DNA of 64,000 bases, taken from Chryseobacterium arachidis (GTDB lineage Bacteria > Bacteroidota > Bacteroidia > Flavobacteriales > Weeksellaceae). Below are positions 1 to 9,689 of the stretch, piece by piece. The stretch lies in the NCBI RefSeq assembly GCF_900129245.1, contig NZ_FQUT01000005.1:238135-302134 (forward strand), read 5' to 3'. How positions within the stretch are numbered: the first letter of the stretch is position 1; each line of letters begins with the position of its first letter. Both the position numbers and the translations under genes were made by a program. The notes beneath the pieces were generated by a model. It saw only the letters and a program-made list of their open reading frames with translations. It was not told where the DNA came from and did no database searches.

Positions 1-647
1 CTGACGCCGGCGGAAACGGAATTACGTATCAATGTGATGTATCCAAAGAAGATCAGGTCATGAAAATGTTTCAGGATGTGGTTTCACAATTTGGGACAGT
101 TGATATTCTTATCAACAATGCCGGAGTTCAGAAAGATGCAAAATTCACAGAAATGACGATCGACCAATGGAATACTGTTATCGGAATTAATCTTACCGGT
201 CAGTTTTTATGTGCAAGAGAAGCCATCAAAGAATTTCTTCGCCGAGGAATCGATCCGTCCCGCTCCGTGGCCTGCGGAAAAATTATCCACATCAGTTCGG
301 TTCATGAGATTATTCCTTGGGCAGGGCATGCTAATTATGCTTCGAGTAAAGGGGCGATTAAAATGCTGATGCAGACATTGGCGCAGGAATATGGAGCCGA
401 TAAAATCCGTGTCAATTCCATCTGTCCCGGAGCCATTCAGACGCCAATTAATAAAGACGCCTGGAGCACTCCGGAGGCTTTGAATTCATTATTAAATTTA
501 ATTCCATACAACAGAATCGGGCAACCGGAAGACATCGGAAATCTGGCTGCATTTCTGGCAAGCGATCTGGCAGATTACATCACCGGAGCAAGTATCTTCG
601 TGGATGGCGGAATGACGACTTTCGAAAGTTTTTCCACGGGAGGATAA
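1..647 (+). CDS. Short-chain dehydrogenase/reductase (SDR), 5' end outside window
   Basis: The reading frame is already open at base 3 and continues in frame into the ATG at 60, so the gene starts left of the window. The missing part should hold the Rossmann glycine motif. Visible are the SDR NNAG motif, the catalytic Ser in the HISSVHE segment, the YxxxK pair (YASSK), the CPGAIQTP segment after the active site and the C-terminal GASIFVDGG motif. These define a classical NAD(P)-dependent SDR, most like the glucose 1-dehydrogenase / 3-oxoacyl-reductase-like branch. The substrate cannot be read from sequence. The next gene is a glucosidase-like enzyme, which hints at sugar metabolism, but 388 bp containing a repeat separate the two. 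Confidence 0.9.
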   Translation, partial: DAGGNGITYQCDVSKEDQVMKMFQDVVSQFGTVDILINNAGVQKDAKFTEMTIDQWNTVIGINLTGQFLCAREAIKEFLRRGIDPSRSVACGKIIHISSVHEIIPWAGHANYASSKGAIKMLMQTLAQEYGADKIRVNSICPGAIQTPINKDAWSTPEALNSLLNLIPYNRIGQPEDIGNLAAFLASDLADYITGASIFVDGGMTTFESFSTGG

Positions 648-654
648 GCTTTGG

Positions 655-760
655 GCGCACATTTCCGGCTCTCACTACTCGCTTTTTTGTGCCTTGCTTT
701 TACCGAAGCTTACAAAAAGAGCTCAGACAGGCCGTTCAATCCGGGGCGCAGAACAGTCGA
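655..760. repeat. Dispersed intergenic repeat, degenerate copy
   Basis: This segment shares an ordered set of words with 57865-57965: ACTCGCTTTTTT, then AAAAAGAGCTCA, then ACAG-CC--TCAATC-GGGC. Between them the two copies differ: here the central stem is short and imperfect. The rest of the gap up to the glucosidase gene (761-1035) has no convincing ORF. It holds other low-complexity scraps (for example a TCATTGATCA / ATCATCATTTAT stretch at 1003-1027 that is echoed near 49850-49920). Shared words were seen directly; that this is a family of repeats is inference from two copies. Confidence 0.6.
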
Positions 761-1035
761 AGAAGAAGAGAAAGTCTTTTGAAAGTCAGTTATCAAGGTT
801 GAATTCGTTCCCTTTGTCAATTTTAAATAGCTTCAGAAAGCTTGTATTTCAAAAATAAGCGAAGCGCCTTTGTTTATCTTAATTCAGAGGAAATAAATTT
901 AAAAAACTTTGCTTAGATTCCTACGGATGACAAACAGAATGAAAACTATACGCAATCAAACCTCAAAGTTTTTTAAAAATTAAGCAATTCATATTTAATC
1001 ATATATCATTGATCAATCATCATTTATAAAAAATT

Positions 1036-3690
1036 ATGAAAGAAAAAGAAAGACTCTCCGATGTCACCTGGAAAAAATGGGGACCCTATGTAAGCAATCG
1101 CGAATGGGGATTGGTGCGAGAAGATTATAGCGCAGACGGTGATGCCTGGAATTACACCAATCATGACATTGCGGAAGCCAAAACCTATCGTTGGGGAGAG
1201 GAGGGAATCTGCGGAATTTGTGATGACCTTCAAAAGCTTGTTTTTTCCTTTGGATTCTGGAATAAAAAAGATAAAATGGTGAAGGAACGGTTCTTCGGAC
1301 TTACAAACGGGCAGGGAAACCATGGAGAAGACGTGAAAGAATATTTTTACTATTTAGACTCTACGCCAACGCATTCGTACATGAAAATGCTGTATAAATA
1401 TCCTCAAAATGCATTTCCTTACGAAGATTTAATAAAAACCAATACAACAAGAACCAAAGAAGAAACCGAATATGAATTAATAGACACCGGAATTTTTGAT
1501 CAAAATGAATATTTCGACCTGTTTATAGAATACGCCAAAGAAAGTCCAAGTGATATTTTGGTTAAACTGACAATCATTAATAAATCTGAAAATGAAGCAC
1601 CGTTAGTTATTCTTCCTACAGTTTGGTTCCGAAATACCTGGAATTGGGGGTATGATGAGTATAAACCGCAGATGAGTTCCGATGATGCCAATGTCATTAA
1701 TGTTCATCACAAGGATTTGGAAATCAGGAATATTTATGCGAAAGAATCCGAGAAAGTTCTTTTTTGCGATAATGAAACACATAATGAAAGGCTTTATCAG
1801 TGTCCGAGCAGATCCAGATTTAAGAAAGACGGGATTAATGATTTCGTCATGAACGGGAATTCTCAAGCTATTAATCCAAAAGATTTCGGAACAAAAGCAT
1901 CATTTTTCATCAATGAAAATTTTAAACCTAAAGAAACCAAGACATTCGAATTCAGAATATCAGACAAATCTTTGAAAAAGCCTTTCAAAGATTTTGACGA
2001 TATTTTTACTTCAAGACAAAATGAAGCTGATGAGTTTTACGCCGAAATCCAGAACGGTATTAAAACAGATGATGAAAAACTGGTTCAGCGGCAGGCTTTT
2101 GCAGGAATGCTCTGGAACAAGATGTTTTATCATTACAACGTTGAAAAATGGCTAAAAGGTGATCCCACAGAACTCAGCCCACCAAAATCCAGAGAAAAAA
2201 TCCGGAATTATGAATGGAAGCATCTGAACAACGAACATATTATTTCCATGCCGGATAAATGGGAATATCCATGGTATGCGACTTGGGATCTGGCTTTCCA
2301 TACCATAAGTTTTTCATTAATTGATCCTGATTTTGCCAAGCATCAGCTCAAACTTTTTCTTTTCGAATGGTATATGCATCCCAATGGCCAACTTCCCGCT
2401 TATGAATGGAATTTCAGTGATGTAAATCCACCGGTGCATGCCTGGGCGGTTTTCAGAGTTTTTAAAATTGATGAGTATTTAAAAGATAAACCTGATCTGG
2501 AATTCCTTGAAAGTGCCTTCCAGAAGCTGCTGATGAATTTTACATGGTGGGTGAATAAAAAAGATAACAACGGAAATAATATTTTTGAAGGTGGTTTTTT
2601 AGGGCTTGATAATATCGGGATCTTTGACCGTAATGCCAAACTTCCTAATGGGGAACACCTGGAGCAATCGGACGGGACAAGCTGGATGGCAATGTTTGCG
2701 CTCAATATGATGAGGATCGCATTGGAATTGGCTTTATACAACAATGTGTATGAAGAAATGGCAATGAAGTTTTTTGAACATTTCCTGTCTATTGCGAATT
2801 CACTCGACAATATGGGGGATGAGTGTTTTAGCCTTTGGGACGAAGAAGATGAATTTTTTTATGATGCTCTTGCATCCAGCGACGGTAACCACATGTATTT
2901 AAAGCTTAGAACAATTGTTGGATTAATTCCGATGTTTGCAGTTGAAGTCATTGATGATGAAATGATAGAAAAACTTCCGAATTTCAAAAAAAGAATGAAT
3001 TGGGTGTTAGAAAATAAACCGGAATTAGCTGCTCTGGTTTCGCATTGGGAAGTAAAAGGTGAGGATTCTAAGCATTTGCTTTCACTTTTACGCGGGCATC
3101 GTTTGAAAAGATTATTGAGCAGAATGTTAGATCCCAATCAGTTTTTAAGTGAATTTGGGGTGCGAGCTCTGTCGAAAGAATATGAAAAAAATTCATTCAA
3201 CTTACATTTAAACGGAACAGATTATACCGTAAAATATACTCCTGCCGAAAGTGACAGCGGATTGTTTGGAGGAAACAGTAATTGGCGCGGCCCGATTTGG
3301 TTTCCGGTTAATTTTTTAATTATTGAAAGTCTGCAGCGATTTTTCTTTTATTACAGCCCAGATTTTCTGGTTGAATATCCTACCGGAAGCGGAAATTACT
3401 CAAGTCTGGACCAGATTGCAGACGGTTTAAGCAAGAGGTTATCTAAATTATTTTTAAAAGATGAAAACGGAAACCGCCCTTTCAACGGGCAATATCCAAA
3501 ATTTCAGAACGACCCCGATTTTAGGGATTATATTTTATTTTACGAATATTTTCATGGAGACAACGGGCGTGGAGTAGGAGCATCGCACCAGACAGGATGG
3601 ACGGGATTAATTGCAAAAATTCTGATGCCGAGATTTTCTAAAAAGGAAATTGCAGAATCTGAAACGGAAATGCCGGAGGATGCGAAATAA
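1036..3690 (+). CDS. GH63/MGH1-like glycoside hydrolase (glucosidase)
   Basis: An 884-residue protein without a signal peptide, matching the length of the bacterial GH63-like 'glucosidase' family (mannosyl-oligosaccharide glucosidase / mannosylglycerate-hydrolase-like, an (alpha/alpha)6 barrel). Recognisable family segments are the N-terminal WGPYVSNREWGLVREDYS, the FGLTNGQGNHGEDVKEYFYYLD block, the central YPWYATWDLAFHTI stretch, where the Asp is the likely catalytic acid by analogy with GH63, and the late GNSNWRGPIWFPVN segment. It probably acts in the cytoplasm on an alpha-glucoside. The exact substrate is unknown. ATG is at 1036 and no Shine-Dalgarno is visible. The last 40 residues (SKKEIAESETEMPEDAK) are charged and probably disordered. 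Confidence 0.85.
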   Translation: MKEKERLSDVTWKKWGPYVSNREWGLVREDYSADGDAWNYTNHDIAEAKTYRWGEEGICGICDDLQKLVFSFGFWNKKDKMVKERFFGLTNGQGNHGEDVKEYFYYLDSTPTHSYMKMLYKYPQNAFPYEDLIKTNTTRTKEETEYELIDTGIFDQNEYFDLFIEYAKESPSDILVKLTIINKSENEAPLVILPTVWFRNTWNWGYDEYKPQMSSDDANVINVHHKDLEIRNIYAKESEKVLFCDNETHNERLYQCPSRSRFKKDGINDFVMNGNSQAINPKDFGTKASFFINENFKPKETKTFEFRISDKSLKKPFKDFDDIFTSRQNEADEFYAEIQNGIKTDDEKLVQRQAFAGMLWNKMFYHYNVEKWLKGDPTELSPPKSREKIRNYEWKHLNNEHIISMPDKWEYPWYATWDLAFHTISFSLIDPDFAKHQLKLFLFEWYMHPNGQLPAYEWNFSDVNPPVHAWAVFRVFKIDEYLKDKPDLEFLESAFQKLLMNFTWWVNKKDNNGNNIFEGGFLGLDNIGIFDRNAKLPNGEHLEQSDGTSWMAMFALNMMRIALELALYNNVYEEMAMKFFEHFLSIANSLDNMGDECFSLWDEEDEFFYDALASSDGNHMYLKLRTIVGLIPMFAVEVIDDEMIEKLPNFKKRMNWVLENKPELAALVSHWEVKGEDSKHLLSLLRGHRLKRLLSRMLDPNQFLSEFGVRALSKEYEKNSFNLHLNGTDYTVKYTPAESDSGLFGGNSNWRGPIWFPVNFLIIESLQRFFFYYSPDFLVEYPTGSGNYSSLDQIADGLSKRLSKLFLKDENGNRPFNGQYPKFQNDPDFRDYILFYEYFHGDNGRGVGASHQTGWTGLIAKILMPRFSKKEIAESETEMPEDAK

Positions 3691-3845
3691 TGAGGTTTAT
3701 GTTGCTAGTTGTTGGTATCCTGCGGGCTTTTATAAGTGACACGACTTTATAGAAATTAGAAACAGTTAGGAGTTAAAAAATTGATGAGCTTAGTGTTCAA
3801 ATAGTTTGCTAAGTTTAATAAAATAATGAATTTATCAACTTAATA

Positions 3846-4532
3846 TTATTCAAATATCTGTTGGATAACTTCCAATGAACCAGGCGTTTTGAAATCTGTA
3901 ATATGATAATGGTAATATATCAAAACACTGTCCAGAAAGTCTTTCCTGAACGATGTTGAAATTTTTATTTTATAAGGGTTTTCCATCGAAAGAATGCTTT
4001 TCCAGATGGTGGAAATATCTTCTGTAAAAAGCTGATGCGTAGATTCTAAAGCAAATGTTCCGGTTTCCGGATTCAGGAATTTTCCGTTGTTAATTAATGG
4101 TGCGACTCCATGAATCTTTAAAATTTTAATTAAAAAAATTAAATGTGACTGGTAATTTCCATTTTCCAGTTCATTGATAAATTCTTCCAGACAGAAGAAA
4201 ATATGATGGTTTTTGTTCTCATATTTTAAGTTGTGATTCAGAAAATCTGAAATGAAAAACACAACGGTATTACATCGGATATCTGTATAAATATCGTTAC
4301 TTTTTACCAGTTCAAACTTGGAAATCGTCTGTATTCCGTTGCCTTTTAAGGGGGTTAAAGAAAAGTTGAGTTTGCTTAACGGCAGAAGCAGGGCTTTTTT
4401 CTTATTTTTTTTGGCATAAATTCCTTTCAAAAAATAAGACTGAAACCCGTCTTCTTCTGTAAAACAATGCAGAACTGCATCATTTTCACCGTATTTTATG
4501 TATGATAATAAAAATCCGTTCTGTGAATTCAT
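3846..4532 (-). CDS. recO: DNA repair protein RecO
   Basis: A 228-residue RecO, the mediator that helps RecR load RecA onto SSB-coated single strands in the RecFOR pathway. The N-terminal OB-fold region begins with GFLLSYIKYGENDAVLHCFTE, a typical RecO opening, followed by FLKGIYA and a basic KKNKKK stretch suited to DNA binding. The C-terminal half is helical. The Cys zinc ligands of some RecO proteins are not evident, as is usual in Flavobacteriia. Its ATG overlaps the porZ stop codon by one base (TAATG), so it is translated as the last gene of the minus-strand operon that starts near 8528. Confidence 0.9.
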   Translation of the reverse strand: MNSQNGFLLSYIKYGENDAVLHCFTEEDGFQSYFLKGIYAKKNKKKALLLPLSKLNFSLTPLKGNGIQTISKFELVKSNDIYTDIRCNTVVFFISDFLNHNLKYENKNHHIFFCLEEFINELENGNYQSHLIFLIKILKIHGVAPLINNGKFLNPETGTFALESTHQLFTEDISTIWKSILSMENPYKIKISTSFRKDFLDSVLIYYHYHITDFKTPGSLEVIQQIFE

Positions 4533-6817
4533 TAATTTACGACCGCTATCTTTGCAGTAGCTTTATCTGAGCCGTCTTCGTTAGTCATTAATACAAAATA
4601 GATTCCCGAAGCCACTCTTTTTCCTCTCTGATTGTTAAGATCCCACTCATAATATCCGCCTCTTGCTACAGCAGAATGTACGACATTTCCGGCTGCATCG
4701 GCAATTCTGATATTGGTAACCTCTGCTAAACCTTTAATGGTAACTTTCCCTTTAAAATTAGAGTATACAACAGGATTCGGGTATACCAAAACATTACCAA
4801 AGTCTGAAGTAACATCGGCCACATCTCCCTGATAGGTTACAATTCCGCTATAGGAAACGAAGTATACTTTCCCCGTTTTTCTATCTACCTTAATATCTGT
4901 GATGCTGTTTGTCGGAAGCGGAGAGTTTTCCTTGGTAAAATGCTTAATGGTTCGCTGGCCGTCGGCAGAAAGATAATATACACCACCGCCGTCTACAGAA
5001 ACCCATTTGTGGTCTCCCGCATCCACCTCAATCTGCAAAATTTGCGAATCTCTGAAAAGTTCTTCTCCAAGCCCGTTTTGTTCTATGATAATGGGTTCAA
5101 CAACTGCATCGGCAGGAGTTTTAATTACAGAAATAGCATTTGATAAAACTCTCAATCCTATATCGCTACCAATCCACGCATCTCCTGATTTGTCGATGGC
5201 TACAGAAATTGTTCCTCCCGAAGCTGTTGCAAATCCATTTGACTGGTTTAGGATATAAGCGGTATCATCTGATATACTCAAAGTTTTTTTTGTATCATAA
5301 GCAATAAAACTATTAATTCTGGGAATAGGCATCCATAATAATCCTTCATAATATAAAGGTTTTTGTGCGGCACCAAATAAAGAAGTAGTATTAGAAATAA
5401 GAAAATTATCGGCCGTTCTATCATATGCACCGACAGCAGTTAAAGCGCCAAGGGCAGCACCTTCTCCCGAAAAGGCGATCGAGGCAAACAGATTATTGGA
5501 GTCATCAAAAGTAAGCCCTACAGGACGTCTAGTTACTGGACTATCTGTTCCTAAATCATAGTATTTAGTAAATGCAAAATCTTTACTGCTTGCATTATAT
5601 TTCATCTTATAGATCCCACGTCCAACATTATTATTATAATTAGTGAAAAAAATGTCATTTGGATCTGCAGGATCAGAAACTACATCCAAAATATTGAACG
5701 ACGTTGTATTGCCTATGAAGTAAGATGGATAGATCCATTCCATTCCGTTGAAGAAATAGAATCCTGGATTTTTTGTATTAATAATTGGAACATTAAATCT
5801 CCCTTCCCTTCCTCCGCTGGAAACCAATATCTGATTATCACCATACAAACTTATTTTATAAGCGTAATTAAAGTATGGGCCATCCGGTTTAAAAGTATTG
5901 CTGCTTTCATTTTTTATTCCCGATAGAATAGTTCCTCCGTAAACACTGCTTCCAATGGTTGTTGCCGTATTACATTCTTCTCCAAAAGCAACAGCATTAC
6001 CAAATGTACCGCTTGTATTAAATGTATACACTCTGCTAAGATCTGTAACAATAATGTTGTTGTTGTTAACCACAACATCATGAACATCTGTAAAGGTCTG
6101 AGAAAGTGCAACAGGAGTTCCACCATTATATAGATATGCTGTTGTTGCCGACGAAAAGCTTAATACACCCTCCGAATCAATATGTTTAAAAGAGCCCGGC
6201 ATTTCGGTTGCCCATGTTGTGAAAACCGGGAAAGTAGTATTCATTTCATGAGTTTTTAAACCGGTATTGGTTACAGAGAAAACTTTGTTCCCTAAAATAG
6301 TAGCTTCATTACTAGCCTGATAAACTCCGCCGGATATGAAAAATGCTGAATCTTTAAATTCTTTTTTCTTTAAATCAAATATAGAAACACCATATCCAAC
6401 AGAAATTACGGCTAAGTCTCCAGTAATCGAAATATGATTGATTTTCTTACTTCCATTGTATCCCGTTGCAATTGGTATATCAACAACATAAGTCACTCCG
6501 TCTGGTGTAACTACATCTAAAGAACCATTCTGATAGCCAATCAATCCGATTTTTGTCTGCGGATTGTAATCGAATGCTGAAATTTTTACCTCATGCAAGC
6601 CGTTTGCTTTAGACAGCTTGGTAATTTCACCTGTTGAAATTGTATAGTAGAATATCCCGTTTTCAGCTGCTGCAACTATTTTTCCGTTGTCTTCTTTCAT
6701 GGCCAAGACATTATTGTAGGAAAATAAATCTGCCCATTTTTTTGAAGAAATAGTCTGTGCATTTGCAATTTGCAGGGATGCCAAAATACCAAGAGAAATT
6801 AAAGAGAGTTTTTTCAT
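4532..6817 (-). CDS. porZ: PorZ-like T9SS beta-propeller protein with type A sorting domain
   Basis: A 761-residue secreted protein. A signal peptide (MKKLSLISLGILASLQIANAQ) is followed by two long beta-propeller-like stretches and a C-terminal type A T9SS sorting domain (VYPNPV near residue 677, ending GIYFVLMTNEDG...AKIAVVN). The N-terminal region (KKWADLFSYNNVLAMKEDNGKIVAAAENGIFYY) is typical of PorZ, a component of the cell-surface attachment complex that in Porphyromonas delivers anionic LPS to the PorU sortase. Location next to recO is common in Flavobacteriia. The gene sits 2 bp after the metallophosphatase gene and overlaps recO by one base, so it is co-transcribed. An alternative is a generic two-component-type propeller protein, but the CTD plus context favour PorZ. 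Confidence 0.85.
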   Translation of the reverse strand: MKKLSLISLGILASLQIANAQTISSKKWADLFSYNNVLAMKEDNGKIVAAAENGIFYYTISTGEITKLSKANGLHEVKISAFDYNPQTKIGLIGYQNGSLDVVTPDGVTYVVDIPIATGYNGSKKINHISITGDLAVISVGYGVSIFDLKKKEFKDSAFFISGGVYQASNEATILGNKVFSVTNTGLKTHEMNTTFPVFTTWATEMPGSFKHIDSEGVLSFSSATTAYLYNGGTPVALSQTFTDVHDVVVNNNNIIVTDLSRVYTFNTSGTFGNAVAFGEECNTATTIGSSVYGGTILSGIKNESSNTFKPDGPYFNYAYKISLYGDNQILVSSGGREGRFNVPIINTKNPGFYFFNGMEWIYPSYFIGNTTSFNILDVVSDPADPNDIFFTNYNNNVGRGIYKMKYNASSKDFAFTKYYDLGTDSPVTRRPVGLTFDDSNNLFASIAFSGEGAALGALTAVGAYDRTADNFLISNTTSLFGAAQKPLYYEGLLWMPIPRINSFIAYDTKKTLSISDDTAYILNQSNGFATASGGTISVAIDKSGDAWIGSDIGLRVLSNAISVIKTPADAVVEPIIIEQNGLGEELFRDSQILQIEVDAGDHKWVSVDGGGVYYLSADGQRTIKHFTKENSPLPTNSITDIKVDRKTGKVYFVSYSGIVTYQGDVADVTSDFGNVLVYPNPVVYSNFKGKVTIKGLAEVTNIRIADAAGNVVHSAVARGGYYEWDLNNQRGKRVASGIYFVLMTNEDGSDKATAKIAVVN

Positions 6818-6819
6818 GC

Positions 6820-7770
6820 TTATGCTATTATACTGCTGTCTATTACCTGATTGTTCCAGGAAATATGTTTTACATTTTTATTAGTATCAAAGAAGAAATC
6901 TATTCTGCCCAAAAGAAGTCCGGCCCATCCCACTTGGTTTACCAACACATTTTTACCTGCTCTGTTGGTAAATGTCTGTGGTTCCGGTAAAAAAGTATGG
7001 GTATGTCCGCCTAAAATAATATCAATATTTTCTGTTTTGGCAGCCAGGATTTTATCACTTATTTTATTGGGTTCGTCTTTGTAATCGTAGCCGATGTGCG
7101 AAAGGCAGATGACAAGATCACATTTTTGTTCATTTTTTAGGAAGTTAGAATAATGTTGGGCTACTTCAACGGGATCTGAATACACAGTTTCTCCGTATTG
7201 TTTTTTGCCCACCAATCCATCCAGCTGAATTCCTACACCAAAAAGCCCAACCTTGATTCCGTTTTTATTGAAGATCTTATATTGAGACGTTTTTCCGTCG
7301 AGGACTGTATTTTTAAAATCATAATTTGAACAGATAAAAGGAAACTGCGCATTCGGCAAAACTTTTAAAAATCCGTCCAAACCATTGTCAAAATCATGAT
7401 TTCCCATCGTTGAAGCATCATACTTCATCATGGACATTAATTTGAACTCAAGCTCACCTCCGAAAAAGTTGAAGTAAGGAGTTCCTTGAAAAATATCACC
7501 TGAATCAAGAAGCAAAACATTGGATTCCTGATTTCTGATTTGCTGAATTAAGCTTGCCCTTCTCGCAAAACCACCCTGATTAGGATTTTTGGTATAGCTT
7601 GTATCAAATGGCTCTATTCTGCTGTGTTGGTCGTTGGTATGAAGAATAGTTAGTTTATTTGCGGATTTTAAATCAAGAATATTTAATTGTTCAGCCATCA
7701 TCATATTGGGAGCTAAAGCCATTGCTAAAGTTCCGCCACCTATTGCTTTTAAAAAACTTTTTCTCTCCAT
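6820..7770 (-). CDS. Exported 5'-nucleotidase-type metallophosphatase (N-terminal domain)
   Basis: 316 residues carrying only the calcineurin-like catalytic domain of 5'-nucleotidase/UshA. Metal-site motifs are visible in order: HTNDQHSRIEP, DSGDIFQGTP, MGNHDFDNGLDG, LSHIGYD and GGHTHTF. The N-terminus (MERKSFLKAIGGGTLAMALAP) resembles a Tat-type leader but has RK where a twin arginine would be. The substrate-binding C-terminal domain of 5'-nucleotidases is absent here and is encoded by the preceding gene (7770-8528), whose stop overlaps this ATG by one base (TAATG). The two probably work together as a split periplasmic 5'-nucleotidase that salvages nucleotides. It is followed 2 bp later by porZ. 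Confidence 0.88.
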   Translation of the reverse strand: MERKSFLKAIGGGTLAMALAPNMMMAEQLNILDLKSANKLTILHTNDQHSRIEPFDTSYTKNPNQGGFARRASLIQQIRNQESNVLLLDSGDIFQGTPYFNFFGGELEFKLMSMMKYDASTMGNHDFDNGLDGFLKVLPNAQFPFICSNYDFKNTVLDGKTSQYKIFNKNGIKVGLFGVGIQLDGLVGKKQYGETVYSDPVEVAQHYSNFLKNEQKCDLVICLSHIGYDYKDEPNKISDKILAAKTENIDIILGGHTHTFLPEPQTFTNRAGKNVLVNQVGWAGLLLGRIDFFFDTNKNVKHISWNNQVIDSSIIA

Positions 7771-8528
7771 TATTTCTTACCAATAAAATTTAAACGAACA
7801 TCATTATTTACAACAACTTCAGGAGTTTTCTTGAAATAATCAATAAAAAGATCCCTTAACTTAATTCCTGTCGGAATAGATTCTCCTTTGGCGAAGAATT
7901 TCATATTGTCACCTCCCAAAGCCAAATAATCAGACGTTGCGATGTAATAATCCTGAGCCGGATTTACTGCTTTTCCATTAATTAAAGTTTTGGTGAGTTG
8001 TCCGTTATTGGTTTCAATGTATAAATGAGATACAGGATTATTCACCTGAGTTTTTGCATAATAATCATACAAGCCCTGCAAATCCGAACCTTTCATTTTT
8101 ACAATAATGACTTCATTTTCGAAAGGCATTACTTCAAAAACACTTTTCAGTAGAATATCTCCTTTTCCGATCGTGGTACGGATTCCCCCGATATTGATCA
8201 GTGCGGCATCCACATTTTTCTGAAGATTTTTTTTCGCCCATTCATCAGCTCCGTCGAATGTATAGTCTGCTAAAAGATTGCCCAAATTACTATTGTCCCC
8301 CTGTTTTGTAAGGTCTACATTAGTGTGGGAGATCTTCTGGTTCATTTCTCTGTCTAATTTTTCCTTATAGGGTTCAATAATTTTTGCAAACTCCTCATCA
8401 TTCTTTAGCTCATTATTAATAGAAATATTTTTCTGGGTCTGAACATTTGCCACCTGCAACGGAGAAGCCGTTTTACAAGCAGAAAGTGCAGCCAGAGCAA
8501 TTCCTAATAACAAGAATTTATTTTTCAT
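7770..8528 (-). CDS. 5'-nucleotidase C-terminal domain lipoprotein
   Basis: 252 residues starting at the ATG at 8528 (MKNKFLLLG). A TTG three codons upstream is possible but less likely. The leader ends in a lipobox (LSAC), so the mature protein is a lipoprotein. The body matches the 5'-nucleotidase C-terminal domain: SNLGNLLADYTFDGA, ALINIGGIRTTIGKGDI, EVMPFENEVIIVKMKG, YIATSDYLALGGDN. This domain binds the nucleoside part of the substrate in UshA-type enzymes. The catalytic half is the next gene, so domain order in the operon is reversed relative to the single-chain enzyme. First gene of the operon continuing through the metallophosphatase, porZ and recO. Confidence 0.85.
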   Translation of the reverse strand: MKNKFLLLGIALAALSACKTASPLQVANVQTQKNISINNELKNDEEFAKIIEPYKEKLDREMNQKISHTNVDLTKQGDNSNLGNLLADYTFDGADEWAKKNLQKNVDAALINIGGIRTTIGKGDILLKSVFEVMPFENEVIIVKMKGSDLQGLYDYYAKTQVNNPVSHLYIETNNGQLTKTLINGKAVNPAQDYYIATSDYLALGGDNMKFFAKGESIPTGIKLRDLFIDYFKKTPEVVVNNDVRLNFIGKK

Positions 8529-8693
8529 ATACAGCAAATTATTTTTATAAAGGTGATATGTTGTCGCTGATTACCCCCTGTGCCTTATAAAGAATCAAGT
8601 GATGGCGATTTCATAAATCTTTTAGTATATGCAAATATAATTATATGTATAATAAAACATTATTAATTATTAGAAATTCTTAGTCGAAATTAT

Positions 8694-8701
8694 TAAATTT
8701 G
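8694..8701 (+). promoter_or_regulatory. Probable dapA promoter, -7 element
   Basis: TAAATTTG fits the Bacteroidetes -7 consensus TAnnTTTG and lies 19 bases before the dapA ATG, which would give a leader of about a dozen bases. No clear TTG at the -33 position was seen, so support is partial. Confidence 0.4.
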
Positions 8702-8720
8702 ACAAAAATAATTCTAACAG

Positions 8721-9593
8721 ATGAGCATTTTAAAAGGAGTAGGTGTTGCATTGGTAACACCCTTTAATGAAGATTTATCCGTAGATTTCGACAGTTTGAC
8801 AAAATTAGTTAATTACAACATCGAAAACGGAACCAATTATTTAGTTGTTTTGGGAACTACAGCGGAAGCTGCGACGCTTTCTGCTGAAGAGAAGAAACAG
8901 GTAGTTGAGCATATCATTAAGGTTAATAATAAACGTGTTCCCTTGGTTTTAGGGATTGGCGGAAATAATACTCTTGAGGTAAAGAAACAGATTGAAGAGA
9001 CAGATCTTTCTGCTTTTGAAGCGGTACTTTCTGTGTCCCCGTATTATAACAAACCCAATCAGGGAGGGCTTTATCAGCATTACAAAGCTTTGGCTTCAAC
9101 AGGGAAAAATATCATTATTTATAACGTTCCTTCAAGAACAGGACAAAATATTGAAGCAGAAACAACGCTACGTTTAGCAAAAGAATTCCCGAATTTATTC
9201 CTAATTAAAGAAGCGGCACCCAATATTTTACAGTATTTTGATATTCTGAGAAAGAAGCCGGAAGGTTTTAACTTAGTTTCAGGAGATGACGAATATACAC
9301 TTCCCGTAACGTTAGCAGGTGGAGCAGGAGTAATTTCTGTAATCGGGCAGGCATATCCAAAAGAATTTTCAACAATGGTTCAGTTAGCTTTTGATAGAAA
9401 AGTTGATGAGGCGTATGAGATCCACAACAAGTTGGTAGAAATCACAAGACTGATTTTCGCAGAAGGAAATCCTTGCGGAATTAAAGTGATTTTGGCTGAA
9501 ATGGGAATTATTAAAAACTATTTAAGACTTCCATTGGTTCCAGCATCAGAAGGACTTTATGCTAAAATTAAAGCTGAAATGGCGAACATTTAA
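8721..9593 (+). CDS. dapA: 4-hydroxy-tetrahydrodipicolinate synthase
   Basis: A 290-residue cytoplasmic TIM-barrel enzyme that condenses pyruvate with aspartate semialdehyde, the first committed step to diaminopimelate and lysine. Signature elements are present: GTTAEAATL near residues 45-53, VSPYYNKPNQGG, the catalytic Tyr134 in IIYNVPSRTG, and the Schiff-base Lys163 in LFLIKEA, followed by SGDDE and GGAGVISV. Length is normal. The gene stands alone between divergent neighbours, with a promoter-like element upstream and a terminator hairpin downstream. Confidence 0.97.
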   Translation: MSILKGVGVALVTPFNEDLSVDFDSLTKLVNYNIENGTNYLVVLGTTAEAATLSAEEKKQVVEHIIKVNNKRVPLVLGIGGNNTLEVKKQIEETDLSAFEAVLSVSPYYNKPNQGGLYQHYKALASTGKNIIIYNVPSRTGQNIEAETTLRLAKEFPNLFLIKEAAPNILQYFDILRKKPEGFNLVSGDDEYTLPVTLAGGAGVISVIGQAYPKEFSTMVQLAFDRKVDEAYEIHNKLVEITRLIFAEGNPCGIKVILAEMGIIKNYLRLPLVPASEGLYAKIKAEMANI

Positions 9594-9650
9594 AATGTCA
9601 ATACTCAATTTGCTTTGCAGTGAATTGTGAACTTTACAGTTAAACATAAT

Positions 9651-9686
9651 AAGGTGAGAAGTTTAGATGCTTTTCACCTTTTTTAA
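9651..9686 (+). terminator. Intrinsic terminator after dapA
   Basis: AAGGTGA pairs with TCACCTT across a 16-base loop and is followed directly by a run of T. It lies 58 bp after the dapA stop. Confidence 0.75.
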
Positions 9687-9689
9687 TTA

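Noticed and set aside
2400..2810. A 136-codon minus-strand frame
   Set aside because: Antisense to the GH63-like gene, low-complexity Ser/Leu/Ile translation, no start context.
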